Source: Sphingobium sufflavum
GTDB lineage: Bacteria; Pseudomonadota; Alphaproteobacteria; Sphingomonadales; Sphingomonadaceae
Direction of reading: 5' to 3'
Length of the DNA stretch: 64,000 bases
Assembly: GCF_021403115.1 (NCBI RefSeq)
Contig: NZ_JAJSSH010000002.1
Coordinates: forward strand, 310,001-374,000
Shown here: in pieces, positions 9,445-19,435 of the stretch
Position numbering within the stretch: position 1 is the stretch's first letter
Layout of the letters: every line of letters starts with the position of its first letter
Position numbers and translations under genes: made by a program
Notes under the pieces: generated by a model
Told to the model about the DNA's origin: nothing
What the model saw: the letters and a program-made list of their open reading frames with translations, nothing else
Databases searched by the model: none

Positions 9445-10763
9445 CTCCTGGTGGGCCGACGGGCGGCAAGGATGGCGGGCGCAAGGGACCGGCCTCCGGT
9501 GAGCGGAGCGGCGAGCAGGCCGCCGACGCGATGCGCAAGCTGCTGCCCGCGATCCGCGACCGGGCCAGCATGGCGGGCCGTCCGCTGCCGCGTGAGCGCA
9601 CCGCGCTGTCCATCTGGTTCTGGGAGATCGACCGGGTTCTTCTCGCGCTGATCGTCGTGCTGATCGCCATCGGGCTGGTCGCGGTGGCCGCCGCGTCACC
9701 CGTCGCGGCGATCGACCGTTCGACCAGCAGCGTCGCGGTCAACCCGCTCCATTATTTCTACCGCCAGATCCTGTGGGTCGGGGCGGGTCTGGTCGTCATG
9801 CTGTTCGTCAGCATGTTGCCCCGGCAGGAGGCGCGGCGGCTGGCGATGGGCATGGCGGTGTTCTTCTCGCTGCTGCTGATGCTGGTGCCGGTCATCGGGA
9901 CGGAAGTGAACGGCGCCTATCGCTGGATCGGGTCGGGCATGTTGCGGTTCCAGCCATCGGAGTTCCTCAAGCCCGTCTATGTGGTCACGTTGGCGTGGAT
10001 GCTGTCATTGCGCGCAAAGGATAAATCGCTGCCGGTGATCCCGCTGAGCGGGGCGATGACGGCGGTGATCGGCGGCCTGTTGATGAAGCAGCCGGATTTC
10101 GGCCAGACGGTGATCTTTCTGGGCGTATGGGCCGTGCTGTTGATGCTGAGCGGCATTTCGATGAAGGCCATCGGCGGGCTGATCGGCGCGGGCGTCGGCG
10201 GGCTGGCGCTGATGTACCTGCTCTATGACAATGGCCGCGACCGCATCAACCAGTTCCTGGGCCTGAGCGCGGATGCGGCGGGCGGGCCGACGCAGGTGGA
10301 CCTGGCGCGCTCCACCATCACCAGCGGCGGCCTGATGGGCGTGGGGCCGGGCGGGGGACAGGCGAAATTCCACCTGCCCGAAGCGCATACCGACTATATC
10401 TTCTCCGTCGTGGGGGAGGAGTTCGGCCTGCTGGCGTGCATCGCCATCGCGCTGGTCTATCTGGCCATTGTGGTGCGGGTGCTGCTGCGCCTGCTGGACG
10501 AGGATGAGCCGTTCATCGTGCTGGCCTCCGCCGGGCTGGTCGCGCAGATGGCGATTCAGGCGATCATCAACATGGGCGTGAACACGCAACTTTTCCCGTC
10601 CAAGGGCATGACCTTGCCGTTCATCAGCTATGGCGGGTCGTCGATGATCGCGCTGTCCATCGGTGTCGGCCTGTTGCTGGCGTTCACGCGGCGCAACCCG
10701 TATATGGCCAAGACCCCCTATGGGCAGCGCGCCAGTTATGCGCCACAATGGAGCGGCCGATGA
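9441..10763 (+). CDS. ftsW: Septal peptidoglycan glycosyltransferase FtsW (SEDS family)
   Basis: Polytopic SEDS-family enzyme that polymerises lipid II at the septum, paired with FtsI. The 440-residue protein has a hydrophilic N-terminal stretch of about 60 residues, then about ten membrane segments, with the family motifs YRWI, RFQPSEFLKP, GGGQAKFHLPEAHTDYIF and the C-terminal LPFISYGGSSM. ATGA overlaps join it to murD and murG. Confidence 0.97.
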   Translation: MTPGGPTGGKDGGRKGPASGERSGEQAADAMRKLLPAIRDRASMAGRPLPRERTALSIWFWEIDRVLLALIVVLIAIGLVAVAAASPVAAIDRSTSSVAVNPLHYFYRQILWVGAGLVVMLFVSMLPRQEARRLAMGMAVFFSLLLMLVPVIGTEVNGAYRWIGSGMLRFQPSEFLKPVYVVTLAWMLSLRAKDKSLPVIPLSGAMTAVIGGLLMKQPDFGQTVIFLGVWAVLLMLSGISMKAIGGLIGAGVGGLALMYLLYDNGRDRINQFLGLSADAAGGPTQVDLARSTITSGGLMGVGPGGGQAKFHLPEAHTDYIFSVVGEEFGLLACIAIALVYLAIVVRVLLRLLDEDEPFIVLASAGLVAQMAIQAIINMGVNTQLFPSKGMTLPFISYGGSSMIALSIGVGLLLAFTRRNPYMAKTPYGQRASYAPQWSGR

Positions 10764-11926
10764 GCGTTTCCCGCCACTATGTCCTCGCCGCCGGTGGCAC
10801 CGGGGGCCATGTGATGCCCGCCCATGCCGTGGCGGAGGAACTGATGGCGCGCGGGCACCATGTCGCGCTGGTCACGGACGAGCGGGGCGCGAAGATCCCC
10901 GGCATCTTTGAAAAGGCGCAGACCCATATCCTGCCCGCGGGCCGGATGAGCGGCGGGCCGGTCGGATGGGTCAAGGGCGCGCGTGCGATCATGGCCGGGC
11001 GCGACATGGCGCGGCGGCTGTATGACGTGTTCCGTCCGTCGGTGGTGGTCGGTTTCGGCGGATACCCCGCGCTGCCCGCGCTGCTGGGCGCGTTCAAGGA
11101 GGGCATCCCCACCATCGTGCACGACCAGAATGCGGTGCTGGGCCGGGTCAACCGGCTGGTCGCGGGCAAGGTCAACGCCATTGCCACCGCCTATCCCGAC
11201 GTGCAGAAACTGGCGAAGCGCCATGGGCACAAGGTGCATCTGGTCGGCAATCCGGTGCGCGACAGCGTGCTGGCGCTGCGCGAGGAGGATTTCCCCGCCT
11301 TTACCGAGAATAGCGTGTTCCGCATCCTCGTCACCGGGGGCAGCCAGGGCGCGACCATATTGTCGAGCGTGGTGCCGGAGGGCCTTGCGCTGCTGCCCGT
11401 GTCGTTGCGCCGCCGGTTGCAGGTGACGCAGCAATGCCGGGCGGAGGACATCGACGCGGTGCGCGCGCTCTATGCGAAGATGGAAATCCCGGCCGACCTG
11501 GCGACCTATATCGAGGATATGCCGACCAAGCTGGGCTGGTCCCATCTGGTCATCGCCCGCGCCGGGGCCTCCACCATCGCGGAGCTGACCGTGGCGGGGC
11601 GGCCCGCGATCCTGATCCCGCTGCCGTCCGCGATGGACGATCACCAAACCTATAATGCGCGCGAGATGGCGAAGACGGGCGGCGCCCGTTCCATCCCGCA
11701 AAGCGCCTTTACCCCCGTGGAGCTTGCCAAACAGATGCAGAAGCTGGCGATGGAGCCTGGCGCCCTGGAAAATGCCGCGCGGCGTGCGCGCGAGTGCGGG
11801 CGGCCCGATGCGGTGCGGGACATGGCGGACCTGATCGAAAGTTTCGGCGTCGCGCCGATCACCACCAACGTCCTGAAAGTCGCGCCCGCCAAGCCCGTTT
11901 CGGGTATACAGGGAGTCCCCGCATGA
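10760..11926 (+). CDS. murG: UDP-GlcNAc:lipid I N-acetylglucosaminyltransferase MurG
   Basis: Peripheral membrane GT28-family enzyme converting lipid I to lipid II. The 388-residue product begins with the G-loop GGTGGH (residues 12-17), carries [22 protein letters not shown], the second G-loop TGGSQGA and the [10 protein letters not shown] donor-binding motif. ATG 10760 was chosen over 10748 because it overlaps the ftsW stop and gives the family-like start. The tail of about 30 residues after the last helix is longer than in E. coli. Confidence 0.97.
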   Translation: MSVSRHYVLAAGGTGGHVMPAHAVAEELMARGHHVALVTDERGAKIPGIFEKAQTHILPAGRMSGGPVGWVKGARAIMAGRDMARRLYDVFRPSVVVGFGGYPALPALLGAFKEGIPTIVHDQNAVLGRVNRLVAGKVNAIATAYPDVQKLAKRHGHKVHLVGNPVRDSVLALREEDFPAFTENSVFRILVTGGSQGATILSSVVPEGLALLPVSLRRRLQVTQQCRAEDIDAVRALYAKMEIPADLATYIEDMPTKLGWSHLVIARAGASTIAELTVAGRPAILIPLPSAMDDHQTYNAREMAKTGGARSIPQSAFTPVELAKQMQKLAMEPGALENAARRARECGRPDAVRDMADLIESFGVAPITTNVLKVAPAKPVSGIQGVPA

Positions 11927-13353
11927 AGGGCGTCGCAACCGACATCGGCACCATCCATTTCATCGGCATCGGCGGCATCGGCATGTCCGGCATTGCCGAG
12001 GTGATGGCCAATCTGGGCTACACCGTGCAGGGGTCCGACGTGGCCGAGGGCTATGTGGTCGAGGGCCTGCGCAAAAAGGGCATCAAGGTGATGATCGGCC
12101 ATAAGGCCGAAAATCTGGGCGATGCGGCGGTCGTCGTGACCTCCACCGCGATCAAGCGCGGCAACCCGGAGGTCGAGCTGGCGCTGGAGAAGCGCGTGCC
12201 GGTCATCCGCCGCGCGGAGATGCTGGCGGAACTGATGCGCCTGAAATCCACCGTTGCGGTGGCGGGCACGCATGGCAAGACGACGACGACCTCGATGATC
12301 GCGGCGTTGCTGGACGCGGGCGGGATCGACCCCACGGTCATCAACGGCGGCATCATCAATAATTATGGCTCCAACGCGCGCCTCGGTGCGGGCGACTGGA
12401 TGGTGGTGGAGGCCGACGAGAGCGACGGCAGCTTCCTGCGGCTGGACGGCACGGTGGCGGTCGTCACCAACATCGACCCGGAGCATCTGGACCATTATGG
12501 CAGCTTCGACCGGGTGAAGGACTGTTTCGTCGAGTTCGTCGAGAATGTGCCCTTCTATGGCGCGGCGATGCTGTGCCTCGACCATCCCGAAGTGCAGGCG
12601 ATCCTGCCGCGCGTGCAGGACCGGCGGATCGTCACCTATGGCTTCTCCGCCCCCGCCGACATTCGCGGCGAGAATGTGGTCCCCTATGCGGGCGGCAATA
12701 TCTTCGACGTGCAGGTGCGCGAGCGGGACGGCAGCGTGCGGCGGATCGAGGGCATCGACCTGCCCATGCCGGGTCGCCATAATGTCCTGAACGCCATGGC
12801 GGCGATTGGCGTGGCGCTGTTCCTGGGCATCCCGGACGCCACCATCCAGTCGGGCCTGTCGGGCTTCGGCGGGGTCAAGCGGCGCTTCACCAAGGTGGGA
12901 ACCGTTGCCGTGGGCGACGGCGAGGCGACGGTGATCGACGATTATGGCCATCACCCGGTCGAGATCAAGGCCGTGCTGGCCGCCGCGCGCGAGGGCGCCA
13001 AGGGGCGGGTCATCGCAGTGGTGCAGCCGCACCGCTTCACGCGCCTGCGCGATCTGATGGAAGATTTCCAGCAGGCGTTCAACGATGCGGATGGGGTGTA
13101 TGTGACCCCGGTCTATCAGGCGGGCGAGCAGCCGATCGAGGGCGTGGACGCGGATGCGCTGGTCGCGGGCCTGAAGCGGCGCGGGCATCGCGCGGCGACG
13201 ACCGTGGCGGACGCGGATGCGCTGGCCGTGGCGCTGGCGGCGGACATCCAGCCGCATGACATGATCGTGTGTCTGGGCGCGGGCGACATCACCAAATGGG
13301 CGGCGGGTCTGGCGGACGCGGTCAAGGCGCGGCGCGAGACGGAGACGGCCTGA
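11923..13353 (+). CDS. murC: UDP-N-acetylmuramate:L-alanine ligase MurC
   Basis: First Mur ligase, attaching L-alanine to UDP-MurNAc. The 476-residue protein has an N-terminal Rossmann domain with [15 protein letters not shown], the P-loop [29 protein letters not shown], and the C-terminal [12 protein letters not shown] motif. ATG 11923 overlaps the murG stop. The stop is shared with the start of the 71-residue ORF as TGATG. Confidence 0.97.
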   Translation: MKGVATDIGTIHFIGIGGIGMSGIAEVMANLGYTVQGSDVAEGYVVEGLRKKGIKVMIGHKAENLGDAAVVVTSTAIKRGNPEVELALEKRVPVIRRAEMLAELMRLKSTVAVAGTHGKTTTTSMIAALLDAGGIDPTVINGGIINNYGSNARLGAGDWMVVEADESDGSFLRLDGTVAVVTNIDPEHLDHYGSFDRVKDCFVEFVENVPFYGAAMLCLDHPEVQAILPRVQDRRIVTYGFSAPADIRGENVVPYAGGNIFDVQVRERDGSVRRIEGIDLPMPGRHNVLNAMAAIGVALFLGIPDATIQSGLSGFGGVKRRFTKVGTVAVGDGEATVIDDYGHHPVEIKAVLAAAREGAKGRVIAVVQPHRFTRLRDLMEDFQQAFNDADGVYVTPVYQAGEQPIEGVDADALVAGLKRRGHRAATTVADADALAVALAADIQPHDMIVCLGAGDITKWAAGLADAVKARRETETA

Positions 13354-13568
13354 TGCGTGACCTCCTGACCGCAGGTCTGGCGACCCAGAAGATGCTGCTC
13401 GACATGCAGGCGGGGCAGATCCGCCTGTTCGAGGCCATGCTGAAGGCCGTGCCGACGCTGGCTCGGACGCCCGTGCAGCAGCGTGTGCAGGCGACGCTGG
13501 ACGATGTGGTCGCGGCGCAGGGCAAACTGGCCCGGACATGGATGGGTCTGGGGGCTGTGTCGCGATGA
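13353..13568 (+). CDS. Unknown 71-residue protein between murC and murB
   Basis: The ORF starts at an ATG overlapping the murC stop (TGATG) and ends overlapping the murB start (ATGA), so it is embedded in the translationally coupled chain and is very likely translated. The product (starting [20 protein letters not shown]) is predicted to be almost wholly helical, amphipathic, without a signal peptide, membrane segment or cysteine. It looks like a short helical hairpin or coiled-coil protein. I do not recognise a family. Its position suggests a link to peptidoglycan precursor synthesis or division, but that is context only. Confidence 0.78.
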   Translation: MRDLLTAGLATQKMLLDMQAGQIRLFEAMLKAVPTLARTPVQQRVQATLDDVVAAQGKLARTWMGLGAVSR

Positions 13569-14485
13569 CGACCAGCTCCGCCCTGATCGCAGGCGATGCC
13601 GTGCGCGGGAGCCTGAAGGCCGCCGCGCCGCTGGCGCCGCTTGTCTGGTTCAAGGCTGGCGGGGCGGCGGAATGGCTGTTCGAGCCGAAGGATGTGGATG
13701 ATTTGTCGGCGTTTCTGGCCGCGCTCGATCCGGCGGTGCCGGTCATGGCGCTGGGCCTCGGCTCCAACCTGATCGTGCGCGATGGCGGCGTGCCGGGCGT
13801 GGTCGTGCGGCTGGGCAAGCCCTTTTCCTTTGCGGAGAAGCTGGACGAGACGACCCTGCGCTGCGGCGGCGGAACATCGGGAATATTGGTGTCCTCCACG
13901 GCGCGGGATGCGGGTATTGCAGGGCTGGAATTCCTGCGCTCCATACCGGGCACGGTCGGCGGTTTCGTGCGGATGAACGGCGGGGCCTATGGCCGCGAGG
14001 TCAAGGATGTGCTGGTCGAGGCGGAGGTGGTGCTGCGCTCCGGCGAGCGGCGGGTGCTGGCGCTGGGCGAACTGGGCTACACCTATCGGCATAGCGCCTT
14101 GCCCGACGGGACCATCGTGGTGAGCGCGACCTTCCGGGCGGAGCGGGGCGAGCCGGCCGCGATCCAGGCGGAGATGGACCGGATCGCCGCCGCGCGGGAG
14201 GCCAGCCAGCCGCTGCGGTCGAAGACGGGCGGGTCCACCTTCAAGAATCCCGAAGGCCATAAGGCGTGGGAGCTGGTCGATGCGGCGGGCTGTCGCGGCC
14301 TGACCATCGGCGACGCACAGGTTTCCGAGAAACATTGTAATTTCCTGCTCAATCTGGGCGCGGCGACGAGCGCCGACATAGAGGCGCTGGGCGAAGAGGT
14401 GATACGGCGCGTGAAGGCACAATCGGGTGTGACCCTCGAATGGGAAATCCAGCGGGTTGGCCATTATGGGGAGGGCGCGGCATGA
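13565..14485 (+). CDS. murB: UDP-N-acetylenolpyruvoylglucosamine reductase MurB
   Basis: FAD-dependent reductase producing UDP-MurNAc from the enolpyruvyl ether with NADPH. The 306-residue type-II-like product has the FAD-binding GLGSNLIVRDGG loop, EFLRSIPGTVGGFVRMNGGAYG, and the C-terminal GGSTFKNPEG segment containing the catalytic Ser region. ATG 13565 overlaps the preceding small ORF, and the stop overlaps ddl. Confidence 0.97.
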   Translation: MTTSSALIAGDAVRGSLKAAAPLAPLVWFKAGGAAEWLFEPKDVDDLSAFLAALDPAVPVMALGLGSNLIVRDGGVPGVVVRLGKPFSFAEKLDETTLRCGGGTSGILVSSTARDAGIAGLEFLRSIPGTVGGFVRMNGGAYGREVKDVLVEAEVVLRSGERRVLALGELGYTYRHSALPDGTIVVSATFRAERGEPAAIQAEMDRIAAAREASQPLRSKTGGSTFKNPEGHKAWELVDAAGCRGLTIGDAQVSEKHCNFLLNLGAATSADIEALGEEVIRRVKAQSGVTLEWEIQRVGHYGEGAA

Positions 14486-15450
14486 GCGGTCCCTGGCATG
14501 TCGCCGTCCTGATGGGCGGATGGTCGTCGGAGCGTCCCGTCTCGCTGATGAGCGGCGAGGGTGTGGCCAAGGCGCTGGAGGCGCGGGGCCATCGGGTGAC
14601 GCGCGTCGACCTGGGAGCGACCCCGGCGGAGGGGCGCGACCTGCCCGCCAAGCTGATCGCCGCATCGCCCGACATTGTGTTCAACGCGCTGCATGGCGTG
14701 CCGGGCGAGGATGGCACGGTGCAGGGCCTGATGGACGTGATGGGCATCCGCTATACGCACAGCGGCCTGACGACATCGGTGATCGCCATTGACAAGGTGC
14801 TGACCAAGCAGGCGCTGGTCCCCCATGGCATCCCCATGCCCGGCGGCATGATCGTGAAATCGGACAGCCTGTTCGAGAAAGACCCGCTGCCGCGCCCCTA
14901 TGTGGTCAAGCCGGTGAACGAGGGATCGTCGGTCGGCGTCGCCATCGTGACGGCGGAGGGCAATTATGGCCATCCCATCGGCCGCGAGACGGTGGGACCG
15001 TGGCAGGATTTCGAGGAATTGCTGGCCGAACCCTTCATCCGGGGGCGCGAACTGACCGTCGCCGTGCTGGGCGACCGGGCGCTGTGCGTGACGGAGTTGA
15101 AGCCCAAGGGCGGCTTCTATGATTTCGACAGCAAATATACCGACGGCATGACGGAGCACATCTGCCCCGCGCAGGTGCCCGACGATGTGGCGCAGTATAT
15201 GATGGCGGTGGCGCTGCAATCGCACCGGCTGCTGGGTTGCAAGGGCACGTCGCGGTCCGATTTCCGCTGGGACGACACGCAGGGGATAGAGGGTGTCTTC
15301 CTGCTGGAGGTCAACACCCAGCCGGGCATGACGCCGCTGAGCCTCGTGCCCGAACAGGGCCGCTATATCGGGCTGGACTATGGCGCGCTGGTCGAGGCGA
15401 TCATCGAGGAGGCGCTGGGCGTGCCCGCGCTGGCGGGGGGCGCGGCATGA
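14482..15450 (+). CDS. ddl: D-alanine:D-alanine ligase
   Basis: ATP-grasp enzyme joining two D-alanines for MurF. The 322-residue product starts with VAVLMGGWSSERPVSLMSG, typical of DdlB, followed by NALHGVPGEDGTVQG, the KPVNEGSSVGV ATP-grasp strand, and the metal- and substrate-binding LLEVNTQPGMTPLSL. ATG 14482 overlaps the murB stop; ftsQ follows with another ATGA overlap. Confidence 0.97.
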   Translation: MSGPWHVAVLMGGWSSERPVSLMSGEGVAKALEARGHRVTRVDLGATPAEGRDLPAKLIAASPDIVFNALHGVPGEDGTVQGLMDVMGIRYTHSGLTTSVIAIDKVLTKQALVPHGIPMPGGMIVKSDSLFEKDPLPRPYVVKPVNEGSSVGVAIVTAEGNYGHPIGRETVGPWQDFEELLAEPFIRGRELTVAVLGDRALCVTELKPKGGFYDFDSKYTDGMTEHICPAQVPDDVAQYMMAVALQSHRLLGCKGTSRSDFRWDDTQGIEGVFLLEVNTQPGMTPLSLVPEQGRYIGLDYGALVEAIIEEALGVPALAGGAA

Positions 15451-16451
15451 ACGGAGCGAAGATCAAGGGCGGGGCGGGCGTCGGCCGGGGCAGCCGCACG
15501 CCGTCGCCGCGCACGCGCCGCGCACCGCCGCGCCGCCAGACGAAGCTGGACCGGCTGATCGCGCTGCTGCCGGTCAGCGGCGAGACGCTGAGTCGGGTGC
15601 TGACCGGCGTGGTGGTGATGCTGGCGGCGGGCGTGCTGTGGATGACGGCGCAGTTTTTCGGCCTGCCCGCGATGGCGGGGCAGGAGATGGCGGCGCTGGC
15701 CGCGCGATCCGGCTTTCAGGTCGCCAAGGTGGAGGTGCAGGGCCTCAAGCGCATGGACGAGATGCCCGTCTACACGCTGGCGCTGGACGAGATCGACCGG
15801 TCGATGCTGTCCGTCGATCTGGCGGAACTGCGCGCGCGGGTGATGACGCTGGGCTGGGTCGAGGATGCGCGGGTGACGCGGCGCCTACCCAACACATTGG
15901 TCATCAACATCGTGGAGCGCGACCCGGTGGCGGTGTGGCAGCATGGCGGCAAGCTGAGCCTGATCGACGTCAATGGCGTGGAACTGGAGAAGGTCGATGG
16001 CCGATCCATGCCCGACCTGCCGCTGGTCGTCGGACCGCAGGCAAACCGGGAGACGAAATCGCTCCAGAACCTGATGGAGGCCGCACCGGCGCTGAAACCG
16101 CTGCTGGCGGGGGCGACATGGGTGGGCAACCGCCGCTGGGACTTGCGCTTTCAGTCGGGCGAGACATTGTCCCTGCCGGAGGGCGGGCCGTCCGCCGCCG
16201 CCGCGCTGATGAAGTTCGCGCAACTGGATGGCGTCAATCGCCTGCTGGGCCGGGGCATCGTGCGGTTCGACATGCGCGACCCGGAACGCTTCGTGCTGCG
16301 TATGCCGCCCGACCGCCGCACGGCGACGGGGGAGGCGGGCGCCAAGGACGCGGCGCCGGGTGCGACACCCAAGCTGGACAAGGGCGCCGAGCAGGATGAG
16401 CGGTCGCCGCGTCCGGCGGCGGCCCGCACCATGGGTTCCGGGGAGGCATAG
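15447..16451 (+). CDS. ftsQ: Cell division protein FtsQ
   Basis: Bitopic divisome scaffold that binds FtsL/FtsB. The 334-residue protein has a basic, Arg/Pro-rich cytoplasmic N-terminus (about 50 residues), one membrane segment at about 52-72, a POTRA domain beginning with VAKVEVQGLKR, and a beta domain with VTRRLPNTLVINIVERDPVA. A charged, low-complexity tail follows. ATG 15447 overlaps the ddl stop. ftsA begins two bases after the stop. Confidence 0.92.
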   Translation: MNGAKIKGGAGVGRGSRTPSPRTRRAPPRRQTKLDRLIALLPVSGETLSRVLTGVVVMLAAGVLWMTAQFFGLPAMAGQEMAALAARSGFQVAKVEVQGLKRMDEMPVYTLALDEIDRSMLSVDLAELRARVMTLGWVEDARVTRRLPNTLVINIVERDPVAVWQHGGKLSLIDVNGVELEKVDGRSMPDLPLVVGPQANRETKSLQNLMEAAPALKPLLAGATWVGNRRWDLRFQSGETLSLPEGGPSAAAALMKFAQLDGVNRLLGRGIVRFDMRDPERFVLRMPPDRRTATGEAGAKDAAPGATPKLDKGAEQDERSPRPAAARTMGSGEA

Positions 16452-16453
16452 GC

Positions 16454-17716
16454 ATGGCAGGCCCGCGCGTAGAAAAACTCATCACCGCGATCGACGTGGG
16501 ATCGTGGAAGGTCTCCGCTCTGATCGCCGGGCGGCAGGAGGACGGCACCCTCGTCATTCTGGGCACTGGCCAGCGGGAGAGCCGGGGCGTGCGCCGCGGC
16601 TTCATCGCCGACATGGAGCGCACCGAACAGGCGATCCGCGAGACGGTGGAGCAGGCGGAGAAGGTTGCCGGCACCAATATCGAAAGCGTCCATGTCAGCT
16701 TTTCCGGCGGCAGTCTGGTCAGCGACGTGATGTGCGTGGACATCGACATCGCCAACCGCCGCATCCAGCAGGCCGACGTGGACGAGCTGCTGGCGCGCGC
16801 GCGCGAGGGGGTGGAGCCGGACGGCCGCATGGTGCTGCACGCGCATCCCACCCTCTACACCATCGACACCACGGACGGCGTGCGCAACCCGGTCGGCCTG
16901 CATGCGGAGCGGCTGTCGGTCGACGTCCATGTGATGCAGGCGGACGGTGCGCCGCTGGCCAATCTGGAGCATTGCGTCCGCTCCGCCTATCTGAATGTCG
17001 AGGGCATCATCGCCGCGCCGGTCGCGACGGGCCTTGCCTGCCTGTCGGAGGAGGAGCGCGATCTGGGCGTGGCGCTGGTCGAGCTGGGCGCGGGCGTCAC
17101 CAATGTCTCGCTCTTTTCGGGCGGGATGCTGGTCGACCTGCGCTCCATCCCGGTCGGTGCGGCGGATATTACCGACGACATCGCGTCCGCATTCGGCATA
17201 AGGCGCAGTCAGGCGGAGCGCATGAAATGCTTCTATGGCTCCGCCATGCAGTCGCGCCGCGATTTCCGCGAGATGATCGAGATCGCGCCCGCGACCGGCG
17301 GGGCGGAGAGCAATGACGGGCGCAAGGTGACGCGGGCCGAACTGGTCGGCGTGATCTGCGACCGGTTGGGCCGGTTGATGAAGGATGTGGCCGCCGCGCT
17401 GGAGAGCATGGGCTTTCAGGGGCCGGTGGCGCGTCAGGTGGTGCTGACCGGCGGCGGGGCGGAACTGAAGGGCATTGCCGACTATGCGCAGACGGCGCTG
17501 GGTCGGGCGGTGCGGATCGGGCGGCCCAAGGGGCTGGCCGCTCTGCCGGAAGCGCATGGCGGCCCGGCCTTTTCCACCCTCGCCGGGATCGCGTTGCATG
17601 TCGCGAGCAACCCGCTGGACCTGCGGTCGATCGCGCCCGCGACGACGACGGTGCACCGCACGGGTCGATCGGCCTGGTTGCAGCGCCTCATCACGGCGTT
17701 CCGCGCCAATTATTGA
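16454..17716 (+). CDS. ftsA: Cell division protein FtsA
   Basis: Actin-like ATPase that tethers FtsZ to the membrane. The 420-residue product shows the phosphate-1 motif AIDVGSWKVSALI, the FtsA-specific 1C domain, the phosphate-2 segment ELGAGVTNVSLFSGG and the adenosine motif LTGGGAELKGI. The last residues (WLQRLITAFRANY) form a plausible amphipathic membrane-targeting helix. The gene is spaced 143 bases from ftsZ, the first real gap in the cluster. A weak GC stem (17721-17748) followed by five T lies in that gap. Confidence 0.96.
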   Translation: MAGPRVEKLITAIDVGSWKVSALIAGRQEDGTLVILGTGQRESRGVRRGFIADMERTEQAIRETVEQAEKVAGTNIESVHVSFSGGSLVSDVMCVDIDIANRRIQQADVDELLARAREGVEPDGRMVLHAHPTLYTIDTTDGVRNPVGLHAERLSVDVHVMQADGAPLANLEHCVRSAYLNVEGIIAAPVATGLACLSEEERDLGVALVELGAGVTNVSLFSGGMLVDLRSIPVGAADITDDIASAFGIRRSQAERMKCFYGSAMQSRRDFREMIEIAPATGGAESNDGRKVTRAELVGVICDRLGRLMKDVAAALESMGFQGPVARQVVLTGGGAELKGIADYAQTALGRAVRIGRPKGLAALPEAHGGPAFSTLAGIALHVASNPLDLRSIAPATTTVHRTGRSAWLQRLITAFRANY

Positions 17717-17859
17717 TTTTCCCGCTCACGGCAGGGCACAGGGGCGGGGTTTTTACGATTTGGTTAAAAATGGGGGATGAAGTGGCGGCGGTAATGGTGC
17801 ATGAATCAACAAAGGCACCTGACCGCTCCCGCCCGTGGCAGGTCGAAGGAGATAATTGA

Positions 17860-19386
17860 ATGAGCATTGAGATCGGGCCGCCCCATGTGGATGAGCTGAA
17901 GCCGCGGATTACCGTCATCGGCGCAGGCGGCGCGGGTGGCAACGCGATCGCGAACATGATCGCGGCCGGGGTAGAGGGTGTCGATTTCGTCGTCGCCAAC
18001 ACCGACGCGCAGGCGCTGAACGCGTCGCCAGCGGAACGTCGCATCCAGCTTGGCCCCCGCATCACCGAGGGTCTGGGCGCAGGGTCGCGTCCCGACATCG
18101 GCCGCGCGGCGGCGGAAGAGACGATCGCGGAATTGCAGGAGGCGCTGGAAGGCGTCCATATGTGCTTCATCGCGGCCGGCATGGGCGGCGGCACCGGCAC
18201 GGGCGCGGCCCCCGTCATCGCCAAGGCGGCGAAGGAAAAGGGCGTGCTGACCGTGGGCGTCGTGACCAAGCCCTTCACCTTCGAAGGCAATCGCCGGTCG
18301 AAGGCGGCGGACGCGGGCATTGAGGAGCTGCAAAAGCATGTCGATACGCTGATCGTCATCCCCAACCAGAACCTCTTCCTGATCGCCAACCCGAACACGA
18401 CCTTCAAGGAAGCGTTCGAGATGGCCGACGAGGTGCTGCAACAGGGTGTGCGCGGCATCACCGACCTGATGATTATGCCGGGCCTCATCAACCTCGACTT
18501 TGCGGACGTGCGTTCCGTGATGGAGGAGATGGGCAAGGCGATGATGGGCACGGGCGAGGCCGAGGGTGACGGTCGTGCGCTGGCGGCGGCGGAGAAGGCG
18601 ATCGCCAACCCGCTGCTCGACGGCGTGTCGATGCGCGGCGCCAAGGGCGTGATCGTGTCCATCGTCGGCGGCGAGGACATGCGCCTGATGGAAGTGGACG
18701 AGGCCGCGAACCACATCCGCGAACTGGTCGACCCGGACGCCAACATCATCTGGGGCAGCGCGTTCAACGAGAATCTGAACGGCAAGATCCGCGTGTCGGT
18801 GGTCGCCACCGGCATCGACGCCGATGCGGTGGTCGCAGCGGCGCAGCAGAGCAAGCCCTATGACTTCAAGCAGATGGGTGGCGGCCTGCGCGCGGCGTCC
18901 CCGGCGGCGGGCGCTCCGTCCGCTCCGGTCCCGGCGCCGACTCCGCTCGACCAGCAGCCGTTCGGCACGGAACCCGCCGCCGAGGCGCAGGGTCATGCGG
19001 AAGACCATCTGGCGGTGAGCGAGCCGGTGGCCAGGGCCCCGGAGCCTGTCGTGCAGGAGGACGTCGAGCTGCCGCCGGTCAAGACGCAGTCCTTCATCCG
19101 TGAGGAAGCGCCCGTAACCAAGAGCGACGAGCTGTTCCTGGACGAGAAGGCCGACGGCGATTTCGATGCGCTGGACCTGGGTTCCATCGCGCAGCGGCTG
19201 GAGCCTGAGCAGCCCGCCGCGCCCAAGGCCCCCGCAGGCCGGGGCGCAGCGGCCGGTGGCGGCACCCTGTTCGAGCGCATGTCGCTGCTCGCGCGGGGCG
19301 GCAGCGCCCGCGAGGGCGAGGCGGAGGAAGAGAAGAAGGGCGAGTTCGACGTGCCCCGTTTTCTCAACCGGCAGAACAACCAGTAA
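17860..19386 (+). CDS. ftsZ: Cell division GTPase FtsZ
   Basis: Tubulin-like GTPase forming the Z ring. The 508-residue product has the N-terminal [11 protein letters not shown] loop, the GTP-binding signature G109-GGTGTG115, and the T7 catalytic loop [11 protein letters not shown]. After about residue 340 comes a long Ala/Pro/Glu-rich linker (roughly 150 residues), ending in the alpha-type conserved peptide [11 protein letters not shown] that binds FtsA. AAGGAG lies just upstream of the ATG. The 143-base upstream gap could house its own promoter, which would fit higher FtsZ expression. Confidence 0.98.
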   Translation: MSIEIGPPHVDELKPRITVIGAGGAGGNAIANMIAAGVEGVDFVVANTDAQALNASPAERRIQLGPRITEGLGAGSRPDIGRAAAEETIAELQEALEGVHMCFIAAGMGGGTGTGAAPVIAKAAKEKGVLTVGVVTKPFTFEGNRRSKAADAGIEELQKHVDTLIVIPNQNLFLIANPNTTFKEAFEMADEVLQQGVRGITDLMIMPGLINLDFADVRSVMEEMGKAMMGTGEAEGDGRALAAAEKAIANPLLDGVSMRGAKGVIVSIVGGEDMRLMEVDEAANHIRELVDPDANIIWGSAFNENLNGKIRVSVVATGIDADAVVAAAQQSKPYDFKQMGGGLRAASPAAGAPSAPVPAPTPLDQQPFGTEPAAEAQGHAEDHLAVSEPVARAPEPVVQEDVELPPVKTQSFIREEAPVTKSDELFLDEKADGDFDALDLGSIAQRLEPEQPAAPKAPAGRGAAAGGGTLFERMSLLARGGSAREGEAEEEKKGEFDVPRFLNRQNNQ

Positions 19387-19400
19387 GCGAGATGAAGGAG

Positions 19401-19435
19401 GGGACGGGCAGGCGCTGGCATGTCCGTCCCTTTTT
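19401..19435 (+). terminator. Intrinsic terminator of the dcw cluster
   Basis: Ten-base arms at 19401-19410 and 19421-19430 (one G-U pair) with a ten-base loop, followed directly by five T. It starts 15 bases after the ftsZ stop. Confidence 0.9.

Noticed and set aside
17721-17755. Terminator between ftsA and ftsZ
   Set aside because: Only a five-base stem with an 18-base loop precedes the T-run; too weak to call separately, noted under ftsA.
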